Source: Spirochaetia bacterium (lineage in GTDB: Bacteria; Spirochaetota; UBA4802; UBA5550). Taken from it: a DNA stretch of 64,000 bases. Positions 43,335-52,119 of the stretch are shown one piece after another (position 1 is the first letter of the stretch; each line of letters begins with the position of its first letter). The position numbers were made by a program, and so were the translations under genes. The stretch is from assembly GCA_009885955.1 (NCBI GenBank), contig VFJS01000003.1, forward strand, positions 211,086 through 275,085, given 5' to 3'. A model generated the notes under the pieces. That model worked only from the letters and a program-made list of their open reading frames with translations. It did no database searches and was not told the origin of the DNA.

Positions 43335-44545
43335 ATCTTATCTCATTATTATTATTATTTGTAGTATCAGCAACCGCACCTCTTTCCGCGGCAAATAAAA
43401 CCATCTACATTAAGCCTTTCGGCATCGTGCAGGGACTTCCCGAAAGCGACCCTGCCAAACATCTCATCAAGGATTATATCTCGGAAATAATCATCGAAAA
43501 GGGCGGATTCTCGATAATATCCGACGACGAGGTGCAGCAGGTCATGAAGAGCGAGGAGCTGAAGATGAGCCTCGACGTCTGCTACGACGACGCCTGCATC
43601 AAGAAGCTCATGCAGAGCATCAAGACCGACTACATAATTTACGGAAGCATATCGCTTGTTGACAAGAAGTATTTCATCACCGCAAAGATACTGGACCGGA
43701 CGAGCGGCTCCGTGGTGCTTGCCAGGGTGAAGACCATAAAGTTCACGAAGAGGGACTGGATTGAAAAGGGTTCAAAGGCCCTGGGGGAGTTTATCGTTAC
43801 AGGGAGCGATGTCGCGCTGAAAGAGTTTGAGAATTATATCAGCGGGAGGGAGGTGGATACAAATAGTCCCAACAAACTCGTGGGACGGAAAAATAATATT
43901 GTCGGCAGGGCGCCGTTTATAAGGCTTGCAAGAGCGGTAAATACTACCTTGGCTGATAGTACACTGAATGATGTAATTGAAACAAAAAATCAAACATTTA
44001 CTAATAATATTTTTCTTGATCTCTTTTTATGGAGAGAAAGGAACGTAAATGGAAATGGCTTTGATTTTTTTTCACGTGGTGTGATACAAAAATTTGATGT
44101 AAAAAATAATAAGCAGCAAGAATGGATTATTCTAATGATGCCTAAAGATCCAACCGCCACAGATCCAAGAAGGAAATTGGATACGGGGGAAATGATTAGT
44201 AATCGTATTAACATTGGGACGCGTTATATCACAGGTTTTTATATAATGGGTGTTCAATGGCAAGCCTATATCTCGGGAGCTTATCAATATATGTGGGGTG
44301 AAACAAGTGCTGGGGTTACTGGTTCAGGCATTTTAAATGGTATGCAAAAAAGTAAATCTAATACATCTCCTTTCGGCATTTTAGGAGGCGCTGGTATTGA
44401 AATAGGCTTTTCATCATACTTTGGCGCTTTTATTGAAGGAACATACGGTTATAATCCTGTTGAAATTTTTGGGAAAAAGAGAAATGTCGATGGGTATTCC
44501 GTATACTCTGGAGTAACATTAAGGACTTCCTATGGGGATAATTAA
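43328..44545 (+). CDS. Secreted protein with CsgG-like domain and C-terminal beta-barrel-like region
   Basis: The 405-residue protein, with TTG start and no visible ribosome-binding site, begins with a signal peptide (ISLLLLFVVSATAPLSA). Residues about 23-175 resemble the CsgG/LpoB-type domain (IYIKPFGIVQGLPESD, DDEVQQVMKSEELKMSLDVC, YIIYGSISLVDKKYFITAKI). The C-terminal part (about 290-405) has beta-strand-rich, aromatic segments like an outer-membrane barrel. The DNA changes from GC-rich to clearly AT-rich near 43900, about residue 190. This suggests the gene was assembled from two sources. The function is unknown. Confidence 0.55.
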   Translation: MSHLISLLLLFVVSATAPLSAANKTIYIKPFGIVQGLPESDPAKHLIKDYISEIIIEKGGFSIISDDEVQQVMKSEELKMSLDVCYDDACIKKLMQSIKTDYIIYGSISLVDKKYFITAKILDRTSGSVVLARVKTIKFTKRDWIEKGSKALGEFIVTGSDVALKEFENYISGREVDTNSPNKLVGRKNNIVGRAPFIRLARAVNTTLADSTLNDVIETKNQTFTNNIFLDLFLWRERNVNGNGFDFFSRGVIQKFDVKNNKQQEWIILMMPKDPTATDPRRKLDTGEMISNRINIGTRYITGFYIMGVQWQAYISGAYQYMWGETSAGVTGSGILNGMQKSKSNTSPFGILGGAGIEIGFSSYFGAFIEGTYGYNPVEIFGKKRNVDGYSVYSGVTLRTSYGDN

Positions 44546-44559
44546 GGCCAGTTGAGATA

Positions 44560-44949
44560 ATGCCCCTCCCGCCCCTCGACTCCGCTCGGGGAACGGAATA
44601 GGGCTCACTTCTACCAATATTTCAACATGAGTAACGCCCAAACTTAAGCCCCCGGCGGATAGACTCAATGTTTGATTATTATATACTGCCGCCACCCCCG
44701 GAGGTGGTTATGAACATCGATTTTTATTATTTTTATTAACCCCTCCGGGGGTGGCCGGAAAATATTAATGACATATTAAGTATCATCGGCCGGGGGCTGA
44801 TTCGAAAGATGACGGTAGGAGTCAGCCTGGAACAGGGAGAGGGGAGCTGATAACATAAATGGGTTGATGTTAAGAGAGATGACTGTAAGTTTTGTATTAT
44901 AAACCCTCGCCCTATTGGGAGAGGGTGCGCAGAGCGCGGGTGAGGGCAT
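44560..44949. repeat. MITE-like repeat, long copy (390 bp)
   Basis: The element is bounded by ATGCCCCTCCC and GGTGAGGGCAT, a slightly diverged form of the 11-bp ends of the other copies. It has the same length (390 bp) as the copy at 56974-57363 and shares several blocks with it, including CCCCCGGCGGATA, CTGCCGCCACCCCCGGAGG and CATCGGCCGGGGGCTG. The blocks CCACCCCCGGAGG and CCTCCGGGGGTGG inside can form a hairpin. No open frame is seen in it. Confidence 0.7.
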
Positions 44950-44994
44950 TCAGTTTAAGACGGGAAAATTTTATGTTTTCCCAAAGGTGTTATC

Positions 44995-45498
44995 ATGAAA
45001 TACTTTTTTTGTTTAACAGGACTTCTCTCTTTGTCCCTTTACCTTTCATCTGAGGAAATTCCCGTAAAAGAGATAAAGACCGGCGATGTTGCCCCAAATA
45101 TCAACCTGAGAGATCTGAACAACAGGCTCATAATAGGCAGAGACATTTTAAAGAAGAAGCCTGTGCTGGTTAATTTCTTTTTCACCGCCTGTGTCCCATG
45201 CAAAAAGGAGATCCCGGAACTTGAGGCGCTGAATGATAAGTACAGGGATAATATCCGGATGTTCCATGTAGCCACTGACAAGGAAGGATATGATGCAGTT
45301 AAGCCCTACGTGGATATGATGAATATCAGAATCGATGTGCTCCTGGATAAATATTCCGATGTGGTGAAGGAATTCAATGTAACCAGGTACCCGACGGTTT
45401 ATATCATAAACAGGGAGGGAAAAGTTATCTACTACCAGTCAGGCTATAGTTCTGACAATGTCTCAAAGATAGAGAATGTCATTAAAAATCTGAGATGA
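44995..45498 (+). CDS. TlpA/ResA-like thioredoxin-fold protein
   Basis: The 167-residue protein has a signal peptide (about 1-19) and a thioredoxin fold (GDVAPNINLRDLNN, VNFFFTACVPCKKEIPELEALND, RYPTVYIINREGKVIYYQSG). The CVPC active site suggests a periplasmic thiol-disulfide reductase, as used for cytochrome c or other secreted proteins. There is no cytochrome biogenesis gene nearby. Its 3' end overlaps the convergent ORF6N fragment by 17 bases. Confidence 0.85.
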   Translation: MKYFFCLTGLLSLSLYLSSEEIPVKEIKTGDVAPNINLRDLNNRLIIGRDILKKKPVLVNFFFTACVPCKKEIPELEALNDKYRDNIRMFHVATDKEGYDAVKPYVDMMNIRIDVLLDKYSDVVKEFNVTRYPTVYIINREGKVIYYQSGYSSDNVSKIENVIKNLR

Positions 45499-45838
45499 AA
45501 TGCAATGAAATCGTAAGAATAATCGCTTTTATTGCCTCACCATGATTCCCGACTTTCTGTTCCAGTTCCTTTAGTTTTTTGGCAAGAATAGTATTTGAAG
45601 AGAGAACTTCCCTAATTTTCACAAAGGCCCGCACTATAAAAACACACATTTCAACGGCCTGGATTGAGTTAAGAACATTTGCTGCCATGATGGCCCCATG
45701 TTCCGTAAAAACATAGGGAAGAGTTTTTGAGAATTTGAGACCTGTGAGGTGGTCGCAATTTGCGACCACCTCGGTTTTTTCATCAGCGGTGAGATGGAAC
45801 ATGAAATCCGATGGAAAACGATTAATGTTTCTTTTCAC
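45482..45838 (-). pseudogene. 5'-truncated ORF6N-domain protein
   Basis: The 118-codon frame begins with GTG inside the ORF6N domain (KRNINRFPSDFMFHLTADE). Homologous codons (LLYANSNEQV) continue upstream but meet a stop within about 15 residues. The usual N-terminal part (RGxxVMLDxDLAELYGV) is missing. It continues with LPYVFTEHGAIMAANVLNSIQAVEM and a coiled-coil end. ORF6N proteins are common accessory genes related to phage KilA-N proteins. This copy looks like a remnant. Confidence 0.65.
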
Positions 45839-45960
45839 CTGCTCATTACTATTAGCATAAAGAAGACTTTCAATTTACAGGAGAATCCTGCCATTCGCGA
45901 TCTTAAATGGTAGTCTTTTTTATTCGTCATTTAAAATTGGAATATTTTAATCCAGAATAA

Positions 45961-46010
45961 TTATATCCCCATATCTCTCTTTATCCTCATCCCCCTATCT
46001 CCAGAATCTT
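45961..46010. repeat. Dispersed TATCCCC/ATCTCC repeat
   Basis: This CT-rich stretch (TATCCCCATATCTCTC, then CATCCCCCTATCTCCAG) resembles the left arm at 63294 and the reverse complement of 41828-41867. It lies just before the end of glyA. Confidence 0.4.
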
Positions 46011-46038
46011 ACACCTCTTCATGCGGGCTAAATCCCGT

Positions 46039-47307
46039 TCAGTTCTCCCTATGTTGTATGATGAAGTGCTCGGGTATGGGGAACATGGAACAGAGCATAA
46101 GCGCCTCCTTCTCCACCTGTTCTATTACCGATTCGTTGTCGATGTTTTCCGCGACCCTGTTCATGAACCCGGCAATGATATCCATCTGATCCTCTTTCAT
46201 CCCGCGCGATGTGATGGCCGGCGTACCGATCCGGAGCCCGCTCGGGTTCGCCGGAGGAGCCGTATCGCCGGGTATGGTATTGTAGTTCGTGACAATCCTC
46301 GCCCTGTCCAGGGCCTTGGCGAATTTTTTCCCCGGAATGTTTCTGTTCCTGAGATCCATGAGGATCAGGTGATTGTCCGTACCTCCCGTTACCAGGTTGA
46401 ATCCCACTTCCATGAGCTTTGATGCAAGGCGCTTTGAATTTTTTACAATCTGTCTGGCATAGGCCATGAATTCCGGCGTGTCGGCCTCAGCCAGTGCCAC
46501 TGCTATTGCGGTTATTGTATGCATATGGGGCCCGCCCTGCTGCCCGGGGAATATGGCCTTGTCGATTTTATCCGCATGTTCCTGTTTTGATAGAAGGAGA
46601 CCTCCCCTGGGGCCCCTGAGTGTCTTGTGGGTTGTCGTGGACACCACATCGGAGTAGGGGACCGGGCTCATGTGGATTCCCGCCACTACGAGGCCCGAGA
46701 TGTGTGCGATGTCGCTCACGTGGTAAGCCCCGACTTTTTTTGCGATGGCCTCAAATTTTGTAAAGTCAATCTCCCTGGGATAGGCCGTGGCCCCTGAGAT
46801 AATCAGTTTTGGTTTATGTTTTTTTGCCAGGTCCTCGATCTCGTTGAAGTCGAGCAGGCCCGTATCGGGCCTCACCTTGTAACTCACTGATTTGTATATC
46901 CTGCTGGTAATGCTCACCTTCCATCCATGGGTCAGGTGGCCGCCGTCGGTGAGGGAGAGCCCCATGAGTGTATCGCCCGGTTCTATGAGCCCGTTGTACA
47001 CGGCAAGGTTGGCTACGGACCCGGAGTATGCCTGTACATTGCAGTGGTCGGCCTTGAATATTTTTTTCCCCCTTTCGATGGCCAGGGTCTCTATGAGGTC
47101 GGTCACCTGCTGGCCTTCATAGTATCTTTTTCCAGGATAACCTTCGGCATACTTGTTCGTAAGGCAGCTTCCCGTGGCCTCCATGACGGCCTTGGAAACA
47201 TAGTTTTCCGAGGGGATCATCCTGAGGGTGCCGCTCTGCCTTGCCTCTTCCTGGTTTATCAGTTCATAAATCTGGGGATCGTACATCTTCAAGGCTGTCA
47301 TTTTCAT
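46039..47307 (-). CDS. glyA: Serine hydroxymethyltransferase
   Basis: The 422-residue enzyme interconverts serine and glycine with tetrahydrofolate. It has MIPSENYVSKAV, NKYAEGYPGKRYYEGQ, NVQAYSGSVANLAVY, SDIAHISGLVVAG and the PLP-lysine motif STTTHKTLRGPRGG, with FPGQQGGPHMHTI further on. Some positions differ from common bacterial GlyA (MIPSEN for the usual IASEN), indicating a diverged clade. No folate genes are adjacent. Confidence 0.95.
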   Translation of the reverse strand: MKMTALKMYDPQIYELINQEEARQSGTLRMIPSENYVSKAVMEATGSCLTNKYAEGYPGKRYYEGQQVTDLIETLAIERGKKIFKADHCNVQAYSGSVANLAVYNGLIEPGDTLMGLSLTDGGHLTHGWKVSITSRIYKSVSYKVRPDTGLLDFNEIEDLAKKHKPKLIISGATAYPREIDFTKFEAIAKKVGAYHVSDIAHISGLVVAGIHMSPVPYSDVVSTTTHKTLRGPRGGLLLSKQEHADKIDKAIFPGQQGGPHMHTITAIAVALAEADTPEFMAYARQIVKNSKRLASKLMEVGFNLVTGGTDNHLILMDLRNRNIPGKKFAKALDRARIVTNYNTIPGDTAPPANPSGLRIGTPAITSRGMKEDQMDIIAGFMNRVAENIDNESVIEQVEKEALMLCSMFPIPEHFIIQHREN

Positions 47308-47430
47308 ATTGGATAACTCCTATTTTGCATTATGGTAATAAAGAAAAATACTGATTTTTTTTGTAAAGAATTATTTCATCCTGCCGGGTATTTTAATGGC
47401 GTTCACATTCAGCTGCAGAGCATTTTTTAT

Positions 47431-47541
47431 TTGCTCACGGATTAACACAGATGAACAGGGATTTTTGATTATTGACAAGATCAGCCATTATTTCAAATTT
47501 TTTTAATTTATCTGTGCAGATCCGTGTACATCCGTGAGCAA
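47431..47541. repeat. Inverted repeat of the TCACGGAT/ATCCGTG family
   Basis: TTGCTCACGGAT (47431-47442) is exactly matched by ATCCGTGAGCAA (47530-47541), and the arms continue with further ATCCGTG and CACAGAT units. It lies between glyA and the exporter operon, which are both transcribed leftward. Related stretches occur at 56673-56703 and 61130-61163. Confidence 0.6.
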
Positions 47542-47602
47542 CTCTTTCATCATTCAGAAGAAATGTATACAATGATACATTGATCTATGTGGTCTGTCTG
47601 CC

Positions 47603-49585
47603 TCATTCGTAGCGGAGCGCCTCAACTGGTTTCAGTTTCGAGGCCTGTATTGCAGGCCAAAGGCCGAAGGTGATTCCCACAATAATGGAAAAGAATGTGG
47701 AGAGGATGATTGAAAAGAAGGATATTTTCACAGACCAGTTTGCAATCTTTGCAAGGAGGACCGTTATTCCCGCGCCCAGGATTATCCCTGTCAGGCCGCC
47801 TGCAAATGTGAGGAAGGCCGATTCGATAAGGAACTGGATGAGTATATCCCTTCGTGTTGCTCCTATGGCCTTCCGGAGGCCAATCTCCCGGGTCCTTTCC
47901 TTGACTGTGACGAGCATGATATTCATGATGCCGATTCCGCCTACCAGTAGGGAAATGGCCGCCACTGCCCCGAGGAGCCAGCCCATGGTTTTCGTGGTGC
48001 TGGTGAGGGCGTCCCTGATTTCGGTCATGTCCCGTATATTGAATGAATCCACCTCCCGTTCAGAGAGGAGGTGCCTTTTAATGATGAGATTTGTTATGGA
48101 TACCTTGGCCCTGTCTATGATTTCCGGTGATTTGATCTCCACGTCTATGTAGTCCACGTACTCCTTCCCCATGAGCCTGTACATAGCCGTTGTCACCGGC
48201 ATTATCAGGATGTCATCCTGGTCCCTGTATGTGGAAGCCCCCCTTGTGGGAAGAATCCCCAGTATCGTGAAATTTATCCTGTTTATTTTTATGGTTTTAC
48301 CCACGGGATCTTCTTCACCGAAGAGCTCCCGCGCCACCGTGAGCCCGAGGAGGGCAACCTTGCTCCGCATCCTGAGCTCCTCTTCACTGAAAAATCTTCC
48401 GGTCACGGGTTTTGCGGCCCTGAGTTTTTCATGCTCCGTTCCCACACCCATTATCCTCGTTCCCCAGTTTTTATTTCCATGAACAACCTGGCCTCCACCG
48501 TTAACAACCGGCGCGACCCCGGCCACTTCATCCAGGTTCGCTATTGCCCTGGCATCATTGAGAGTGAGACGGGTTACCGTGCCCGCTTCCAGGGATACTC
48601 CGTGGGAGCGGGTGGATCCGGGCCTCACCATGAGCAGGTTGGAACCCAGGGCGCTGAGCTGCTGTGTTATGGCATCCTTTGCGCCCTGACCAATGGCAAG
48701 CATGGAAATGACTGCGGCCACTCCTATGAGAATCCCGAGCATTGAGAGAAAGGATCGCAGCTTGTGCGAGGAAATGGATCCGATTGCCTGTTTCATGTAG
48801 TCGCTGAACCTGGCTTTCTGGTACATTTTATCCGGCCTTGATATGATATCCTTCAGATGAATTCCGGGCTTCCCTCCGGCATCAGCATCCTTCCAGTTGC
48901 ATGTTTTTACATCGGAGATAATTTCACCGTCGAGCATGGATATAATCCTGTCTGCATTCAGGGCGATGTCCATGGCATGGGTTACCATGATGATGGTCTT
49001 TCCTTTTCTGTTCAGGCCTTTCAGGATCTCAATGATCTCATCCCCCCTTTTAGAATCGAGGTTTCCCGTAGGTTCATCGGCAAAAAGAATAAGCGGCTCG
49101 TTTACAATGGATCGTGCAATGGCAACGCGCTGCTGCTCGCCGCCGGACAGCTCGTTGGAGTAGTGCCCTTTCCGGTGTGACAGTCCGACGATGTCGATTT
49201 TTTCGCCGGCTGCCATCTTCATATCCTTCTTCCCGGCATAGAGCATCGGGAGTCCGGTATTCTCTAGTACCGTCATCCTCGGGAGGAGGTGAAACTGCTG
49301 GAATATGAAACCGGCAGCATGATTTCTTAAAAGGGACAGGTCATCGTCGCCCAGGCTGGTAATATCCTCACCCATAAAATAATATTTGCCTGTATCGGGC
49401 CTGTCGAGAAATCCAAGAATGCTCAGCAGTGTTGATTTTCCCGACCCCGAATGGCCCATGATTGCTACGAATTCGCCTGGATTGATTGATATGTCCGTCT
49501 CTTTGAGGGCAGTGACTTTCACCTTCCCGGTGTCATAGGTTCTGCTGATGTTTTTAAGTTCGATAATCGGCGTATTGTCTGCCAT
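47603..49585 (-). CDS. macB: MacB-type ABC exporter, ATPase fused to permease
   Basis: The 660-residue protein has an N-terminal ATPase (about 1-230) with GHSGSGKST, FIFQQFHLLPRM, LSGGEQQRVAIARS, ILFADEPTGNLD and the switch region VTHAMD. A membrane helix (about 275-297), a periplasmic MacB core domain and three C-terminal helices follow, with VKERTREIGLRKAIGATRRD. MacB works as a dimer that drives substrates from the periplasm through MacA and TolC by mechanotransmission. It is the last gene of the tolC-macA-macB operon. Confidence 0.93.
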   Translation of the reverse strand: MADNTPIIELKNISRTYDTGKVKVTALKETDISINPGEFVAIMGHSGSGKSTLLSILGFLDRPDTGKYYFMGEDITSLGDDDLSLLRNHAAGFIFQQFHLLPRMTVLENTGLPMLYAGKKDMKMAAGEKIDIVGLSHRKGHYSNELSGGEQQRVAIARSIVNEPLILFADEPTGNLDSKRGDEIIEILKGLNRKGKTIIMVTHAMDIALNADRIISMLDGEIISDVKTCNWKDADAGGKPGIHLKDIISRPDKMYQKARFSDYMKQAIGSISSHKLRSFLSMLGILIGVAAVISMLAIGQGAKDAITQQLSALGSNLLMVRPGSTRSHGVSLEAGTVTRLTLNDARAIANLDEVAGVAPVVNGGGQVVHGNKNWGTRIMGVGTEHEKLRAAKPVTGRFFSEEELRMRSKVALLGLTVARELFGEEDPVGKTIKINRINFTILGILPTRGASTYRDQDDILIMPVTTAMYRLMGKEYVDYIDVEIKSPEIIDRAKVSITNLIIKRHLLSEREVDSFNIRDMTEIRDALTSTTKTMGWLLGAVAAISLLVGGIGIMNIMLVTVKERTREIGLRKAIGATRRDILIQFLIESAFLTFAGGLTGIILGAGITVLLAKIANWSVKISFFSIILSTFFSIIVGITFGLWPAIQASKLKPVEALRYE

Positions 49586-49586
49586 G

Positions 49587-50558
49587 TTATCTTCTCGGGC
49601 GGGTCTGGGGCCCGAAGGGGTTTACGCCTTCATCATTTTTCGAAGAAGGGTTAAACTTTTTCTTTTTTAAGATCACGGTGTCCCCGGGCGACAGGCCCGA
49701 TATTATCTCGGTCATTTTATCATCGGTGATTCCGGTCTTCACAAAACGTTTTTCTGTTTTTTCACTCACCCCTATCTTCACCATCACATAGGTCCCGTCG
49801 GCGCTGCTCTTGATTGCTTCGCTGGGGATAACAAGGATGTTATCTTTCACCTCATATATTATCTGGATATTTGAGCTCATTCCCGAACGGAATACCTCTG
49901 GGACTGATTCGGGAATGATGTTCACTTCATACATGGTGACGTTATTTACTACTTTTGATTCGTATGATATGTGCCCCACCTTTCCGTTTACCTTCACCGA
50001 CGGGTACGCATCAAGGCTGATCATTGACGGGTTCCCCACCTTGATCTTCCCGATATCGGTCTCATCAACGGAAGCTTTCACAATGAGGATGTCGGACAGG
50101 ACAAGGACCGGCATGGAGGATATTACCGTCTGCCCGGGTTCAACCGACCGGACTATCACGGTGCCGTTTATGGGGGCAATGAGGAGAATGGGCTTGTACG
50201 CGTCCTCCCAGTATTTCAGGGTCTTACTCCCCTGGGAGCGGGCCGCATCTATGAGCGCCGCCCTTTCGATTGAGCTTATTTCAGTGAGCACCTGCCCGGT
50301 AAAAACTTTCTGGCCTTCATTCACGAATATTTTTTCGATCCTGCCGTTTACGGGAGGTTTAATTTCGAGCCTGTTCTGCGGAAGGACCGTGCCGGTGCTG
50401 GTTATATAAGACCTGATTGTATCTTTTTTAGGAATGATCTCGATGATATCATAATTGCCCGGCCCCTTTTTTTTAAAGATATAATAGGATAGGCCGGCTA
50501 TCAACGCCGCAGCTGTAATGGCAGCGGTGATTTTTATTTTTTTACCTGTCATATTCAA
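49587..50558 (-). CDS. macA: MacA-like periplasmic adaptor
   Basis: The 323-residue protein has an N-terminal membrane segment (about 9-27). The lipoyl/beta-barrel domains follow: PPVNGRIEKIFVNEGQKVFTGQVLTEI, IAPINGTVIVRSVEPGQTV and FVKTGITDDKMTEIISGLSPGD. The alpha-helical hairpin is short. AAGGAG lies 6 bases before a TTG start, with an ATG two codons later as alternative. It overlaps the tolC gene by 17 bases and abuts macB. Confidence 0.88.
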   Translation of the reverse strand: MNMTGKKIKITAAITAAALIAGLSYYIFKKKGPGNYDIIEIIPKKDTIRSYITSTGTVLPQNRLEIKPPVNGRIEKIFVNEGQKVFTGQVLTEISSIERAALIDAARSQGSKTLKYWEDAYKPILLIAPINGTVIVRSVEPGQTVISSMPVLVLSDILIVKASVDETDIGKIKVGNPSMISLDAYPSVKVNGKVGHISYESKVVNNVTMYEVNIIPESVPEVFRSGMSSNIQIIYEVKDNILVIPSEAIKSSADGTYVMVKIGVSEKTEKRFVKTGITDDKMTEIISGLSPGDTVILKKKKFNPSSKNDEGVNPFGPQTRPRR

Positions 50559-51810
50559 GGGTTTCTCCTTTCGCCTGTATCCATTCAGCTTCGCCGGTCA
50601 ATGATTGTGTTCTTGCCTCCAGGTAGTTGTTCATCGCGTTTACAAGGGCATCTTCAATGATTACCCAGTTGTCAAAGGATATGAGTCCCACCGAGTATTG
50701 CGCTGATGCGATTTTGGATCTCTCCTCTGCCGCCTTCAGGTACTGGGACTGGACATCAACATATTCCATGCCATTCTTGTACCGCGTCCATTTTTCTTCA
50801 AGTGTAAAAAGGACTTTGTCCCTGACGCTCCTGGCATCCTGTTCTATCTGCCTCAGCTCCGACTCCGCCTTTGATAGACCGTAATATTGCCTGCCTCCCT
50901 CGAACAGGGAAAAGGTCATCTCCAGCCCCATGGACCATTCCTTTTCCGATGGAGGCCACTGGTTTCCGGTACGGCCCATGGCAAGCGATCCATAGACCCT
51001 GGGCGAATTGCCGGAAATTGCCGACTTGAGGTTATATCCGGCAGATTCCCTGAGCTGTATCATCTGGGCAAGGAGGGGATTGGTTTTAATCAGCCTGCTG
51101 AAATCGGGCTTCGGGAACAGGGGCTCATTGATCTTAAAATCACCGGAAACCCGGAGGGGCATAAATTCCTTCAGCCCCATCTCCCTGGAGAGGAGCCTCT
51201 GGAAAAGCGTTATGTTTCTTTTAGCCTGTGACAGCTCAAATTCGGCCCTGGCAAGGTCGGCCCTGGCCATGAGGAGGGATCCGATGTGCTCGCGCCCGGC
51301 TATGTGCCTCAGCTTTACAAGTTCCAGGTTCTGATTTCTTCTCCCGGCGATTTCATTTTTAATGCTCAGGGATTCCTGGCTTTTTAAAAGCTGGATAAAT
51401 GCGCTTCGTAAATTCAGGCGGACGTTTGATTCGGTGACCCTGTATTCATAAAGGAAGTAGTCAACCTTTTTGCCTGCCTGTTTCGTGTCGTAATAGGTTT
51501 TCATTCCGTCGAAAAGGAGCTGTTTTCCGGTAATCCCGTAGGCGAAATTGTCGCTCTTTTTCACGCTGCTGCCGCCTGATTGTGACCTGCTTACATCAGT
51601 GCTCACCTGGGGGAGCATTGAGCTTCTGATAGTACCCTCATCGGCCCTGTACTGGTCTATCTTTTCCCTTGCAGAGAGAAGTTCCGGATTATTCTTCCGT
51701 GCAATCATAATGCAGTCGTGCCATACGTATTCCCTTTCCGCGGCCTCTTCCCCGCCGTAGGAGAGAGAATGGGTGAGTAGAACAACAGATATTAAAATAT
51801 ATTTTTTCAT
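50542..51810 (-). CDS. TolC-family outer-membrane channel
   Basis: I take the start at ATG 51810, from which a clear signal peptide begins (KKYILISVVLLTHSLSYGG). A GTG start 33 bases upstream is possible. The 422-residue protein has the two outer-membrane efflux repeats (NPELLSAREKIDQYRADEG, LVKLRHIAGREHIGSLLMARADLARAEFELSQA). It supplies the outer-membrane duct for the macAB genes that follow. Confidence 0.87.
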   Translation of the reverse strand: MKKYILISVVLLTHSLSYGGEEAAEREYVWHDCIMIARKNNPELLSAREKIDQYRADEGTIRSSMLPQVSTDVSRSQSGGSSVKKSDNFAYGITGKQLLFDGMKTYYDTKQAGKKVDYFLYEYRVTESNVRLNLRSAFIQLLKSQESLSIKNEIAGRRNQNLELVKLRHIAGREHIGSLLMARADLARAEFELSQAKRNITLFQRLLSREMGLKEFMPLRVSGDFKINEPLFPKPDFSRLIKTNPLLAQMIQLRESAGYNLKSAISGNSPRVYGSLAMGRTGNQWPPSEKEWSMGLEMTFSLFEGGRQYYGLSKAESELRQIEQDARSVRDKVLFTLEEKWTRYKNGMEYVDVQSQYLKAAEERSKIASAQYSVGLISFDNWVIIEDALVNAMNNYLEARTQSLTGEAEWIQAKGETLEYDR

Positions 51811-51879
51811 TTTACTGCCTGGAAACTTAATAATTTTCAACACATGATATCTCCGAAATTCATAAACTGTTTATAAATC

Positions 51880-52029
51880 TGCCACAGAGACACAGAGTCA
51901 CAGAGTGTTATAGGATTAATGATTAATATTTTATTTTTATTATATAAACTATACTGATAAATTAATTTTATTTTCTCAAATTTAGAACAATATCCTAATC
52001 TTTCTCTGTGTCTCTGAGCCTCTGTGGCA
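51880..52029. repeat. Inverted repeat of the CACAGAG family
   Basis: The 26-base arms 51880-51905 and 52004-52029 match at 23 positions (TGCCACAGAG ends, CACAGAG units), with an AT-rich loop. It lies between the two exporter operons, possibly ending transcription of the one upstream (52120-56553). Confidence 0.6.
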
Positions 52030-52119
52030 AAATATTTTCTGCTTTTTTAACAGGCTCATCCACATACTACATTAATGATATTACGGTTTCAATAAAAAAT
52101 CAACAATAAAAACTCTGTT

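Noticed and set aside
43268-43400. Alternative frame starting at an ATG upstream of the CsgG-like gene
   Set aside because: It ends shortly after without similarity to anything; the TTG frame has the signal peptide and domain.
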